A stretch of 10,679 nt of DNA from Xanthomonas translucens pv. translucens DSM 18974 (GCF_000331775.1 NZ_CAPJ01000015.1:1-10679); one strand, 5' to 3'; counted from the first letter of the stretch, positions 1 to 7,059 are shown. The notes: generated from the sequence alone by a model not told the origin. Numbers and translations: made by a program.

Positions 1-27
1 AAAAACCTGCTGCTTTGCAACAAAACC

Positions 28-663
28 TTATTCAGCGGGCGTCTGCGCAGCGGTGCGCTTGCGGCTGGCGCGTTTCGGCGCGGGCGTGGCGCTGGCCACG
101 ACCGGACCGGCACGGCGTCGCGCCGGCGCTGCCTGCCTGGTCGGGCGGGATTTGGGTGTGGCGGTCTTTGCCGCCTTCCTGGCTGCCGGCCCCTTGGCCG
201 GCGCCTGGCGTGCACGACGGCCGCTGCCCAGGTTGCGCAGTTCGGCATTCAAAGCGTCTACGCGATCGACCAGCGTGCCGAGGTCTTCGCGGCTTGGCAC
301 TTCCAGCCTGCGCAATGCGCGTTGCACCCGGTCCTCGAACACTTTTTCCAGCCGATCCCAGGTATCGGCGGCGCGTTCGCGCGCCTGGCCGACCCGGTTC
401 TCCACCACGTCGCGCACCGCATCGACGCCGCCGCCGGCCAGCTTGCGCGTGCTTTGCTCCAGGGTCAGGCCTTCCTTGACCAGGGTTTCGAACAGCTTGC
501 CGCCTTCGGCCTGGGCGCGGCCGAACGCGCCGACCCCGGCCAACCACACCTGTTGCGCCGATTCGCCCAGGCGCCTGGACAGCTTTTCCGCCTGCGCCTG
601 CAGGCCCTCGTCGCTGGCGGCGGCGGTCTTCTTCTTGCGTGCGGATTTCTTCAGAGTGGCCAT
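28..663 (-). CDS. PhaF-like phasin (PHA granule-associated protein)
   Basis: This 211-residue protein is probably a phasin, which coats intracellular polyhydroxyalkanoate granules. Residues 20-75 carry the phasin signature seen in PhaF/PhaI relatives (QVWLAGVGAFGRAQAEGGKL at 38-57, then ETLVKEG). Residues about 85-148 are heptad-rich with alternating charges and look like a coiled coil, a likely oligomerisation segment. Residues 150-211 are an Ala/Lys/Arg/Pro-rich basic tail resembling the histone-like, DNA-binding tail of Pseudomonas PhaF, which helps partition granules with the nucleoid. A short Lys-rich stretch (5-12) also lies at the N terminus. The ATG at 663 has AAGGAA about ten bases upstream. 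The patatin-like gene lies 83 bp upstream on the same strand, so co-transcription is possible. The family call is firm. Granule binding and DNA binding are inferred from PhaF. Confidence 0.88.
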   Translation of the reverse strand: MATLKKSARKKKTAAASDEGLQAQAEKLSRRLGESAQQVWLAGVGAFGRAQAEGGKLFETLVKEGLTLEQSTRKLAGGGVDAVRDVVENRVGQARERAADTWDRLEKVFEDRVQRALRRLEVPSREDLGTLVDRVDALNAELRNLGSGRRARQAPAKGPAARKAAKTATPKSRPTRQAAPARRRAGPVVASATPAPKRASRKRTAAQTPAE

Positions 664-746
664 GACGATGCGGTTCCTTCGGCGGTTGGGGGGCTGGATG
701 CGAGACTCACGGCGTTGGTTAGAGCAATCACACCAGCGCCGGCGCC

Positions 747-2021
747 TCAGTCGGTGGAAAGCGGCGGCGCGCGCCGGGTGCGGCGGCTTGCGCGGCGCCG
801 GGCGATGACCTGATCGACGTCGTCGAGCGCGCGGCGCAGGCGGGCGGTGGCTTCGGTGGTGCGCCCTTGCTGCACGTCCACCCCGTCGGTGAAGGTGCGC
901 TGGCGATCGTTGAGGATCTCGTGGCGCAGGGCGATGCCGTGCGCGGCCAGCATCGGTTCCAGCACCTCGGCGTTGCGGCGCAGGTCGGCCAGGGTGTTGC
1001 GATAGGCCAATTGGCAGACGCGGTGGCGCGCGGCATAGCTGAACAGATTGGTGAAGAACAGTTCGCTGTTGTCGGCATTGGGCTCGAATACCAGCTGGTC
1101 CACCCGCGGGTATTGCTGTGCGTACTTCTCCAGCCCGACCTGCATGCGCGATTGCAGCAGGGTGCGGAAGGTCTGCGACAGCACCGCCGGCAGGCCGCCG
1201 CTGAGCAGCCGCGCGCGGTCGATCTGGCCGTTGCGGCGTGGCGCGTGGGTGGCGTCGTAGGGCACCAGCGGGTTGATCCCGATCATCAGGTCGATGCCGC
1301 GCTCCAGCAGGGTGGAGGCGTGCATCGTGCGCCGCAGCGCGCCGTCGACGTAGTGGCGGCCGTCGATCTCCACCGGCGGATACAGCCCCGGCAGCGCGGC
1401 GCTGGCCTGCACCGCCAGCGAGATCGGCACCTGGTCCATGCCGGGTTCGCCGAAACGCACGGTGCGGCCGCTGTCCAGGTCCACCGCGACCACGAACAGA
1501 TCGGTGTCCAGCGCGCGGAAATCGTTGCTGCGGCCGCGCCGGCTGAACACGTCCCGCATGAAGCGCTCGACCCCGGCGTTGTCGAACAACCCGCTGGGCA
1601 CCAGCCCGCCGAAGCGGGTGATCAGGTCCGACCAGCGGGTCTTGCGCGGCTCGGTCAGCAGGTCGTACCACCAGCCGTAGGCGAGCTTGGGCAGGGTCGC
1701 GGCGCGGCGCAGGTATTCGTAGACGTTGGGGCGCAGGAAATCCTCGGGCCGGAAACGCGCATCGTCGCTGTTGCCGGTGAAGAAGATCCTGCAGATCTCG
1801 GCGCTGCTGATGCGATTGGCCAGGCCGGCGGTCAGGAACGCACCGGAACTGACCCCGACGTAACAGTCCAGCCGGGTCAGGTCGAGTCCGTCCAGGGCCT
1901 CGTCCAGCGCGCGCAGCGCGCCGAGTCCGTACATGCCGCCGATCGGGCCGCCGCCGGCGATGGCCAGGCCGATGCGGCCGTGGGAACGGGGGCGTGGCGA
2001 GGCGCTGTGGAGGGAAAGCAT
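747..2021 (-). CDS. Patatin-like phospholipase family protein
   Basis: This is a 424-residue serine hydrolase of the patatin fold, which uses a Ser-Asp dyad to cleave acyl esters of lipids. From the ATG at 2021 the oxyanion loop is GGGPIGG (23-29), the nucleophile elbow is GVSSG (56-60, Ser58), and the catalytic Asp lies in the DGA motif (226-228). About 190 residues after the DGA motif extend beyond a minimal patatin domain and end in an Arg-rich tail. No signal peptide is visible, so it is probably cytoplasmic or granule/membrane peripheral. In-frame alternatives are ATG 2066 and GTG 2081. I prefer 2021 because a TACACT -10-like box lies between them and because the short N terminus then fits the family; the ribosome site is weak for all three. 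The neighbours are a phasin downstream and a PHA-system protein nearby, so the substrate may be PHA-granule lipid or polymer. That is inference. Confidence 0.85.
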   Translation of the reverse strand: MLSLHSASPRPRSHGRIGLAIAGGGPIGGMYGLGALRALDEALDGLDLTRLDCYVGVSSGAFLTAGLANRISSAEICRIFFTGNSDDARFRPEDFLRPNVYEYLRRAATLPKLAYGWWYDLLTEPRKTRWSDLITRFGGLVPSGLFDNAGVERFMRDVFSRRGRSNDFRALDTDLFVVAVDLDSGRTVRFGEPGMDQVPISLAVQASAALPGLYPPVEIDGRHYVDGALRRTMHASTLLERGIDLMIGINPLVPYDATHAPRRNGQIDRARLLSGGLPAVLSQTFRTLLQSRMQVGLEKYAQQYPRVDQLVFEPNADNSELFFTNLFSYAARHRVCQLAYRNTLADLRRNAEVLEPMLAAHGIALRHEILNDRQRTFTDGVDVQQGRTTEATARLRRALDDVDQVIARRRASRRTRRAPPLSTD

Positions 2022-2048
2022 GCGCGGTCCGCGAAGGGCGTTGGTCGG

Positions 2049-2054
2049 AGTGTA
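2049..2054 (-). promoter_or_regulatory. Possible -10 box for the patatin-like gene
   Basis: On the minus strand TACACT matches TANNNT, 27 bases ahead of the ATG at 2021. No convincing -35 box is seen at 16-18 bp. If real, it excludes the longer starts at 2066 and 2081 and places the promoter in the very short divergent gap with the gene starting at 2109. Confidence 0.35.
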
Positions 2055-2108
2055 GCCGAGCGGCATGATGCTTGCGGTCACGTCCGGCGACCAGCATCAT
2101 CGGCGCCC

Positions 2109-2828
2109 ATGGCGCGCAGCAATCCCGTCCTGGAACGACTTGGCCGCCGTTTGGCGTGGCATCAGGCCGTGCACGATCCGGCGCGCGAGCCGCGCAACGC
2201 GCTGCGCTGGCTGCAGGAGCTGCGGCGCTGGCAGACGCAGCGGCTGGAGCGTAGCTTCGAGCACTTCCTGGAAGACCCGCAGCGGCGCCCGGCGGCGATG
2301 TTCTTCCTGACCGACGTCTATGGCGACCGCGACTTCAGCCGGCGCGATGCCGACATCGTCAAGGTGTTGCCGATGATGCAGCGGCTGATGCCGGCCACGC
2401 TGCTGGACACGGTCGCCGACGGCATCGAACTGGGCGTGCTGACCCACGCGCTGGATCTGCGCATGTCCCAAGCGTTGCAAGCGCTGGCGCCACGCCGCAA
2501 GCGCCTGGACGAGGCGTTGTACGCCGAGGCTTACCGGCACACCGGCCTGCGCCGCCTGCGCCTGCACCAGATCGACCTGATCGCCAGCGTCGGCCTGGGC
2601 CTGGCCACTGCGGTGCACACCCCGGGCGTGCGCATGCTGCTGCGCTTCGCGCGCGGCCCGGCAAAGGCGGCGGGGCTGTCGGAGCTGCAGGGGTTCCTGG
2701 AACGCGGTTTCGAGGCGTTCTCCAAGCTCGGCGACGCCGAAGGCTTCATCGGCGATATCGAGACCACGGAGCGCGAAGTGTCGCGGCGCCTGTTCGCCGC
2801 ACACCCGGAGCCGTTCGCCTTCGACTGA
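2109..2828 (+). CDS. FFLEELY-motif-like conserved protein
   Basis: This is a 239-residue, largely helical soluble protein with no signal peptide or membrane segment. Around residues 63-76 it reads AAMFFLTDVYGDRD, which resembles the FFLEELY-motif family of gammaproteobacterial conserved proteins (canonical FFLEELYG.RDF), followed by RRDADIVKVLPMMQRLMP. The biochemical function of this family is not known to me. The N terminus is rich in Arg and Trp (WLQELRRWQTQRLERSF). The C-terminal half has a hydrophobic helix near VGLGLATAVHTPGVRMLLRF. The ATG at 2109 has no clear ribosome-binding site, so the start is moderately certain. It is divergent from the patatin-like gene with under 90 bp between starts and converges with a PHA-system gene, so it may belong to the same granule-related locus. 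The coding call is supported by C/G third positions and by the motif. Confidence 0.8.
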   Translation: MARSNPVLERLGRRLAWHQAVHDPAREPRNALRWLQELRRWQTQRLERSFEHFLEDPQRRPAAMFFLTDVYGDRDFSRRDADIVKVLPMMQRLMPATLLDTVADGIELGVLTHALDLRMSQALQALAPRRKRLDEALYAEAYRHTGLRRLRLHQIDLIASVGLGLATAVHTPGVRMLLRFARGPAKAAGLSELQGFLERGFEAFSKLGDAEGFIGDIETTEREVSRRLFAAHPEPFAFD

Positions 2829-2840
2829 GCGGCGCGCCTT

Positions 2841-2876
2841 ACCCTCACCCCAACCCCTCTCCCGGCGGGATAAGGG
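2841..2876. repeat. Degenerate dispersed intergenic repeat with imperfect hairpin
   Basis: The gap between two convergent genes holds ccctcaccccaacccctctc followed by ccggcgggataaggg. This matches a common Xanthomonas intergenic repeat whose intact form folds as CCCTCTCCCG/CGGGAGAGGG. Here the stem is interrupted by mismatches (arms near 2854-2864 and 2866-2876). It may weakly terminate transcription from either side, but there is no T run. Confidence 0.5.
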
Positions 2877-2886
2877 CTGTTACTGC

Positions 2887-3162
2887 TCAGCCCAGCTTTT
2901 CGGCCAGCACGCGGCGGATCTCGCTTTCCACCGTGCCTTTCAGCGCCGACAACAGAAAGCCCAGCTCGGCGGTGACGTGCACCTGCTTGGGCAGCAGTTC
3001 GATACGCCCGTCCACGCCGGAGCGCGAGAACAGCAGCGCATCGCCGTCCCAGCGCGATTCCAGGTCGAAACGTTCGGATAGCTTCTTGGCGGCGTCCTCG
3101 ATCGCCTTGCGTGCCTGTGCGGGGGTCTTGCCGTGGTCGTGGCGGATGTCGATGCTGGACAT
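2887..3162 (-). CDS. Polyhydroxyalkanoic acid system family protein (PHA_gran_rgn)
   Basis: This is a 91-residue protein resembling the PHA_gran_rgn / putative polyhydroxyalkanoic acid system family (TIGR02610, PF09650), small proteins encoded near PHA synthesis and granule-surface genes in gammaproteobacteria. Visible family features are the start MSSIDIRHDHG, the helix QARKAIEDAAKKLSERF (19-35), a beta-rich middle (SRWDGDALLFSRSGVDGRIE) and the end segment VHVTAELGFLLSALKGTVE then EIRRVLAEKLG. The fold looks like the SRPBCC-like small alpha/beta proteins annotated in this family; the exact role is unknown. The ATG at 3162 is chosen because AGGAG lies five bases upstream; a longer frame back to 3243 has no such site. 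Its own promoter candidate is at 3206-3233. It lies 0.8 to 2.2 kb from the patatin and phasin genes. Confidence 0.85.
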   Translation of the reverse strand: MSSIDIRHDHGKTPAQARKAIEDAAKKLSERFDLESRWDGDALLFSRSGVDGRIELLPKQVHVTAELGFLLSALKGTVESEIRRVLAEKLG

Positions 3163-3205
3163 GCTGGCTCCTGTGCGGGCATGCGGCCCGTGGAAAAGAT
3201 CAGGC

Positions 3206-3233
3206 ATTGTGCGTATGCGCGCAGTGTTGTCCA
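3206..3233 (-). promoter_or_regulatory. Candidate sigma-70 promoter for the PHA-system gene
   Basis: On the minus strand TGGACA (plus 3228-3233) and CACAAT (plus 3206-3211) are separated by 16 bp. They match the -35 and -10 consensus at five and four of six positions. Transcription would begin near 3199, giving a leader of roughly 37 bases that contains the AGGAG site of the gene starting at 3162. Confidence 0.4.
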
Positions 3234-3268
3234 GGCGCCGCACGCTTCTTCAAGCGCGGGCAACCTGC

Positions 3269-3274
3269 TAGGCT
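3269..3274 (+). promoter_or_regulatory. -10 box placed for a leaderless FHA-gene transcript
   Basis: TAGGCT matches TANNNT and ends seven bases before the GTG at 3282, so transcription would start at or next to the start codon. No Shine-Dalgarno sequence precedes the GTG, which agrees with leaderless translation. A -35 box is weak (cttctt at 3245-3250). Confidence 0.4.
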
Positions 3275-3281
3275 CCCCGCC

Positions 3282-4079
3282 GTGCCCGACCTGCAAGTCC
3301 ATTTCAGCAACCGCCAGCAACCCGACCGACCCTTGCGCGCGGGCGTGCACCGCATTGTGCGGCAGGCGTCCGGGCATGTGCGCGTGGTCGACGACATCCA
3401 GGGCGCGTTGCTGCTGGCGCAGTTCTGCCTGGACCGGCGCGGACTATGGCTGCAGGTGGCCAACGGCGTGCGCGGCATCCACGTGAACGGGCGTCCCGTG
3501 CGACGCATGGCGTTGTTGCGCGCCGGCGACGCGGTCTATGCCGATGGCATGGAAATGGTGGTGCAGGGCGCGTGCGAGCCGCTGCAGCGCCTGCCCGATG
3601 CGGCCGAAGGCGAGGGCGACGATCCGCGGCTGGTGCTGCGTGGGGTCGGCGGCCAGCACCATGGCCGCAGCTATACCCTGGACCGGGTGCGCAGCATCGG
3701 CCGCCTGCGCGACTGCGACATCTGCATCGACGATCCGGCCTTCGCCGAACGCCATGCGCGCCTGGAGCGGCATGGCGAGCGCGTGCTGCTGCGCGGGCTC
3801 GGCGATGCGCAGACCCAGGTCAACGGCCATGCGCTACGCGATTGCTGGCTGCAGCCGGGCGACCAACTGGTTTTCGACACGCAGCACCGCTTCGTGCTGG
3901 AGGTGCCGCAGGTGGTCGCCGGCGAGCCGCTGAAGTACGATCCGGCCAGCGTCGCGCCTGCCGCCGCGGCGGAACCCGCACCGCGCCCGGCCACCGCCTT
4001 GCGCTGGCCGTGGCTGCTGCTCAGCGCCTTGCTGCTGGCCGCCGCGCTCAGCGGGCTGCTGTGGTTCGGCGCGCGCTGA
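3282..4079 (+). CDS. FHA-domain protein with C-terminal membrane anchor
   Basis: This 265-residue protein starts at GTG 3282. The second half of the soluble part (about 115-208) is an FHA domain: SIGR (138-141), FAERHARLE (154-162), a beta-rich core, then QVNG (179-182) and WLQPGDQLVF (189-198). FHA domains bind phosphothreonine peptides. The first half (about 3-96) resembles a second, degenerate copy, with GIHVNGRPVRRMALLRAGDAV (65-85) parallel to the later QVNG...LQPGDQL segment, but it has no GR or SxxH. In the main domain the phosphate-contacting Ser of SxxH is Ala155. A Pro/Ala linker (219-240) leads to a single hydrophobic helix (about 243-262) and three final residues, which suggests a tail-anchored protein with the FHA part in the cytoplasm. 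Its last 32 bp overlap the 3' end of msrQ. The partner kinase or pathway is not visible here. Confidence 0.82.
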   Translation: MPDLQVHFSNRQQPDRPLRAGVHRIVRQASGHVRVVDDIQGALLLAQFCLDRRGLWLQVANGVRGIHVNGRPVRRMALLRAGDAVYADGMEMVVQGACEPLQRLPDAAEGEGDDPRLVLRGVGGQHHGRSYTLDRVRSIGRLRDCDICIDDPAFAERHARLERHGERVLLRGLGDAQTQVNGHALRDCWLQPGDQLVFDTQHRFVLEVPQVVAGEPLKYDPASVAPAAAAEPAPRPATALRWPWLLLSALLLAAALSGLLWFGAR

Positions 4080-4683
4080 GCGCCCGCCAGCCGCGCCAGC
4101 CCAGCAGCAGCGCCAGGATCGCCGCGTACAGCAGCGGTTCGCGGATGTCCGATTTCACCAGCCACCAGAAGTGCAGCACCGCCAGCACGCCGATCGCGTA
4201 GATCGCCTTGTGCAGCTTGCCCCAGTTGCGCTTGAGCCGGCGCATCCAGCCCTGGGTGGAAGTGATCGCCAGCGGGATCAGCAGCAGCCAGGCGATGAAG
4301 CCGACGGTGATGTAGGGACGCTTGACGATGTCCTCGAAAATCTGCGCCCAGTAGCCGCGCAGGTCCAGACCCAGATACACGCCCAGGTGCACGCAGGCGT
4401 AGAAGAACGCGTACAGCCCGAGCATGCGCCGGAACCGCAGCAGCACCGATTGCCCGCTCAGCTGCCGCAGCGGCGTGATCGCCAGGGTCAGCAACAGCAG
4501 CCGCAACGCCCACAGCCCGGTACGGTGCTCGATCTCGGCCACCGGATCGGCGCCGAGCGCATCGCTGCCGCTCTGCCACACCTGCCAGAACTGCCAGCCC
4601 AGGTAAGCCAACGGCGCCAGCGCCAGCACATGGACCATGCCCTTGGCCGCGATCAAACCAGAGGGCCCGGACTTCACCGCCAT
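4048..4683 (-). CDS. msrQ: MsrQ, heme-binding membrane subunit of the MsrPQ methionine sulfoxide reductase
   Basis: This is a 211-residue inner-membrane b-type cytochrome of the ferric reductase-like family. It passes electrons from the respiratory chain or flavins to periplasmic MsrP. Hydrophobic segments lie near 16-36, 57-71, 86-105, 123-141, 159-176 and 183-197. Candidate heme ligands and conserved histidines are His53 (EIEHRTG), His99 (ACVHLG), His158 (KLHK) and His171 (VLHFWW). ALGADPVAEI, KRPYITVGF and the STQG...R..K...LH region match the family. The ATG at 4683 fits the family N terminus. An in-frame ATG at 4773 lies inside a tandem repeat and was rejected. The ribosome site is weak, so expression may depend on read-through from msrP, 94 bp upstream. 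Its 3' end overlaps the FHA gene tail to tail. Confidence 0.93.
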   Translation of the reverse strand: MAVKSGPSGLIAAKGMVHVLALAPLAYLGWQFWQVWQSGSDALGADPVAEIEHRTGLWALRLLLLTLAITPLRQLSGQSVLLRFRRMLGLYAFFYACVHLGVYLGLDLRGYWAQIFEDIVKRPYITVGFIAWLLLIPLAITSTQGWMRRLKRNWGKLHKAIYAIGVLAVLHFWWLVKSDIREPLLYAAILALLLGWRGWRALSARRTTAAR

Positions 4684-4750
4684 GTCGCGACTGCCCCGAC
4701 CAAGCAACGCGCCCGCCCAACGCCGAAACCGCCGGCTTTTTCCGGGCCCC

Positions 4751-4771
4751 GAGTCCCGAGTCCCGAGTCCC
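4751..4771. repeat. Three tandem 7-bp repeats in the msrP-msrQ spacer
   Basis: Three perfect head-to-tail copies of gagtccc (gggactc on the transcribed minus strand) occupy the short gap between the msrP stop codon and the msrQ start. Copy number could vary by slippage. It would change only the intercistronic length, not either protein. Confidence 0.85.
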
Positions 4772-4777
4772 AATCGT

Positions 4778-5746
4778 TCAATACCATTTATTCAGATCCA
4801 TCCCCGCATACATCCCCGCCACCTGCTCGGCATAGCCGTTGAACGGTCGGGTCGGGATGCGTTCGGCGAACAGCTTGCTGGCCTTGCCGGCGATGCGGCG
4901 CTCGGTCTTCTGGCTCCAGCGCGGATGGTCCACCGCCGGATTGACGTTGGAGAAAAAGCCGTACTCCGACGCCTGCAATTCGTGCCAGGCGGTTTCCGGC
5001 ATGCGCTCGACGAAGCGGATCTCGACGATCGACTTGATGCTCTTGAAGCCGTATTTCCACGGCACCACCAGTCGCAGCGGCGCGCCGTTCTGCTGCGGCA
5101 GCGGCTTGCCGTACAGGCCGGTGGCGAGCAGGGTCAGCGGGTTCATCGCCTCGTCGATGCGCAGGCCTTCCTTGTACGGCCAGTCGATCGAGCGGTAGCG
5201 GATGCCGGGCATCTGTTGCGGATCGGCCAACGTGGTGAAGGCCACGTACTTGGCCTTGGAGGTCGGGCCGAAGCGCTTGAGCACCGCGGCCAGCGGCACC
5301 CCCAGCCACGGGATCACCATCGACCAGCCCTCCACGCAGCGCAGCCGGTAGATGCGCTCCTCCGCGCTGCTGCCCTTGAGCAGGTCGTCCAGCGCCAGCG
5401 TGCCGGGCTTTTCGCATTCGCCGGACACCTTCACCGACCACGGCGCGGTGCGCAGGGTCTTGGCCGCCTTCGACGGGTCGGTCTTGTCGGTGCCGAATTC
5501 GTAGAAGTTGTTGTAGCTGGTGACGTCCTCGTAGCGTGTCAGTTCCTCGCTGGTGCGAAAGCCGCTGCGCGCCTGTTCCGGGGTCACCACGGTCTTCGGC
5601 GGGGCCGGCGGCTCGGCGTCGGCGCAGCCGACCAGGCCGACCGCAGGCGCCAGCGCCAGGGCCTGCAGCAGCCGCCGCCGATCGCGGTAGAGCGCCTCGT
5701 CGGTGATCTGGCGGCTGGGGATGTTGAGCACATCGCGCAATGACAT
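4778..5746 (-). CDS. msrP: MsrP, molybdopterin-dependent protein-methionine-sulfoxide reductase catalytic subunit
   Basis: This is a 322-residue periplasmic enzyme that reduces methionine sulfoxide in envelope proteins, using a molybdopterin cofactor and electrons from MsrQ. The N terminus has a Tat signal ([10 protein letters not shown], 21-30) and a hydrophobic stretch ending in LVGC (38-41), which also resembles a lipobox. Family motifs are SYNNFYEFG (77-85), [18 protein letters not shown] (130-147) with Cys137 as the expected molybdenum ligand, then [59 protein letters not shown] and the closing [17 protein letters not shown]. Length equals that of the family. The ATG at 5746 has AGGAG six bases upstream. 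It is the first gene of an msrP-msrQ operon and is divergent from serC. Confidence 0.97.
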   Translation of the reverse strand: MSLRDVLNIPSRQITDEALYRDRRRLLQALALAPAVGLVGCADAEPPAPPKTVVTPEQARSGFRTSEELTRYEDVTSYNNFYEFGTDKTDPSKAAKTLRTAPWSVKVSGECEKPGTLALDDLLKGSSAEERIYRLRCVEGWSMVIPWLGVPLAAVLKRFGPTSKAKYVAFTTLADPQQMPGIRYRSIDWPYKEGLRIDEAMNPLTLLATGLYGKPLPQQNGAPLRLVVPWKYGFKSIKSIVEIRFVERMPETAWHELQASEYGFFSNVNPAVDHPRWSQKTERRIAGKASKLFAERIPTRPFNGYAEQVAGMYAGMDLNKWY

Positions 5747-5895
5747 GGCTGACTCCTGGAGGGGCGGACGAGCGCCGACGACTTCAGCACAGACTACGCG
5801 TGGGCGGAGTCAATGGATGCAAATGCAACCTAAATTGTCCGGGCCGCAAGCTGCTGCGCTGCGGCATACTAGGCGTCTTGTCCGATAGGTGCCCC
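5747..5895. promoter_or_regulatory. Divergent msrP / serC intergenic region
   Basis: These 149 bp must hold the start signals for both msrP (minus) and serC (plus). An AT-richer patch contains two tandem ATGCAA copies (5817-5828) followed by TAAATT (5831-5836). CATACT (5865-5870) is a possible serC -10 box, 25 bases before the ATG, but no good -35 box lies 16-18 bp upstream. TTGTCC (5835-5840) is 24 bp away. I cannot assign exact start sites. Confidence 0.45.
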
Positions 5896-6981
5896 ATGAC
5901 ACGCGCGTTCAATTTCAGTGCCGGCCCTGCTGCATTGCCGGAATCGGTCCTGCGCCAGGCGCAGGCGGAGATGTTGGAGTGGAACGGCGTGGGCGCCTCG
6001 ATCGTGGAGCTGAGCCACCGCGGCGCCGAGTTCATGGCGGTGGCGGCCGAGGCCGAGGCCGATCTGCGGCGCCTGATCGGCATCTCCGACGACTACGCGG
6101 TGCTGTTCCTGTCCGGCGGCGCCACCACCCAGCAGGCGCTGCTGGCGCTGAATTTCGCCGCGCCCGGGCAGACCGTGGACTACGTAGTGACCGGGCATTG
6201 GGGCAAGACTGCGATCAAGCAGGTCACTCCCTACGCCAACGTGCATGTCGCCGCCAGCAGCGAGGCCGGCGGCTTCCACGCCATCCCGCCGCGCGCCAGC
6301 TGGCAGCTCAGCGCCGATGCCGCCTACGTGCACATCACCGCCAACGAGACCATCCACGGCGTGGAGTTCCGCGACGCGCCGGACGTGGGCGCGGTGCCGC
6401 TGTTCGCCGATTTCAGCTCCAGCATCGCCGCCGAGCCGATCGACGTGTCCAGGTACGCGGTGATCTACGCCGGCGCGCAGAAGAATCTGGGGCCGGTCGG
6501 AGTGGCCGTGGTCATCATCCGCAAGGACCTGTTGCAGCGCAGCGGCCAGCCGCGTGCCGACATCTTCGACTACCGCTCGCACGCCGCGCGCGATTCCATG
6601 CTCAACACGCCGCCGACCTGGAACTGGTACCTGGCCGGGCTGGTGTTCAAGTGGATGCTGGCCGAGGGCGGGGTGGAAGAGTTCGCGCGCCGCAACCAGG
6701 CCAAGTCGGCGCTGGTGTACGCGGCGATCGACTGCTCCGGCGGCTTCTACCGCAACGACGTGGTGGCCGACGCGCGCTCGCGGATGAACATCCCGTTCTT
6801 CCTGCCGGACGACACCCTCACCGCGCGCTTCGTCGCCGAGTCCAAGGCGGCCGGATTGCTGGCGCTGAAGGGCCACAAGGCGGTCGGCGGCATCCGCGCC
6901 TCGCTGTACAACGCGATGCCGGTGGCCGGCGCGCAGGCGCTGGTCGCCTTCATGCGCGACTTCCAGCAGCGCAACGGCTGA
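5896..6981 (+). CDS. serC: Phosphoserine aminotransferase SerC
   Basis: This is a 361-residue PLP enzyme converting 3-phosphohydroxypyruvate and glutamate to O-phosphoserine and 2-oxoglutarate, and acting on the equivalent step of pyridoxal phosphate synthesis. Family signatures are [11 protein letters not shown] (5-15), ELSHRG (38-43), [10 protein letters not shown] (71-80), VTGHWG (98-103), [12 protein letters not shown] (147-158), FADFSSSI (170-177) and [12 protein letters not shown] (191-202), where Lys196 is the expected Schiff-base lysine. The C terminus has [17 protein letters not shown], the substrate-binding end motif. Length matches E. coli SerC. The ATG at 5896 is preceded by AGGTG five bases upstream. 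Upstream in-frame codons are intergenic. It is followed after 78 bp by pheA, so the two may be co-transcribed. Confidence 0.98.
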   Translation: MTRAFNFSAGPAALPESVLRQAQAEMLEWNGVGASIVELSHRGAEFMAVAAEAEADLRRLIGISDDYAVLFLSGGATTQQALLALNFAAPGQTVDYVVTGHWGKTAIKQVTPYANVHVAASSEAGGFHAIPPRASWQLSADAAYVHITANETIHGVEFRDAPDVGAVPLFADFSSSIAAEPIDVSRYAVIYAGAQKNLGPVGVAVVIIRKDLLQRSGQPRADIFDYRSHAARDSMLNTPPTWNWYLAGLVFKWMLAEGGVEEFARRNQAKSALVYAAIDCSGGFYRNDVVADARSRMNIPFFLPDDTLTARFVAESKAAGLLALKGHKAVGGIRASLYNAMPVAGAQALVAFMRDFQQRNG

Positions 6982-6992
6982 GTCATCCCCCT

Positions 6993-7015
6993 GTAGGAGC
7001 GGCTTCAGCCGCGAC
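6993..7015 (+). repeat. GTAG-type REP element between serC and pheA
   Basis: GTAG (6993-6996) is followed by GCGGCT-tc-AGCCGC (6999-7012), a perfect 6-bp stem. This head-plus-hairpin layout matches REP sequences mobilised by REP-associated tyrosine transposases in Xanthomonadaceae and Pseudomonas. An outer pairing CCTGT (6990-6994) with ACAGG (7026-7030) may extend the fold. It would form in the serC-pheA transcript and has no T run. Confidence 0.75.
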
Positions 7016-7059
7016 CGGATGCCTCACAGGCGCTCCGGAACATCGAGGAACCACGATCC

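Noticed and set aside
28..2100. Minus-strand frame open for about 690 codons through the patatin and phasin genes
   Set aside because: Only its last 211 codons (28-663) show phasin homology. The upstream part is an Arg/Pro/Ala-rich out-of-frame reading of the patatin gene, typical of high-GC DNA.
867..2108. Long plus-strand open frame antisense to the patatin gene
   Set aside because: It is low-complexity Val/Gln/Arg/Ala sequence with no motif. It merely runs into the true gene that starts at 2109.
3163..3243. Longer start for the PHA-system protein
   Set aside because: No ribosome site there, whereas AGGAG precedes the ATG at 3162, where the family sequence begins.
4684..4773. Extended MsrQ start at 4773
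   Set aside because: The extra 30 residues are translated from the tandem gggactc repeats. Family N termini fit the ATG at 4683.
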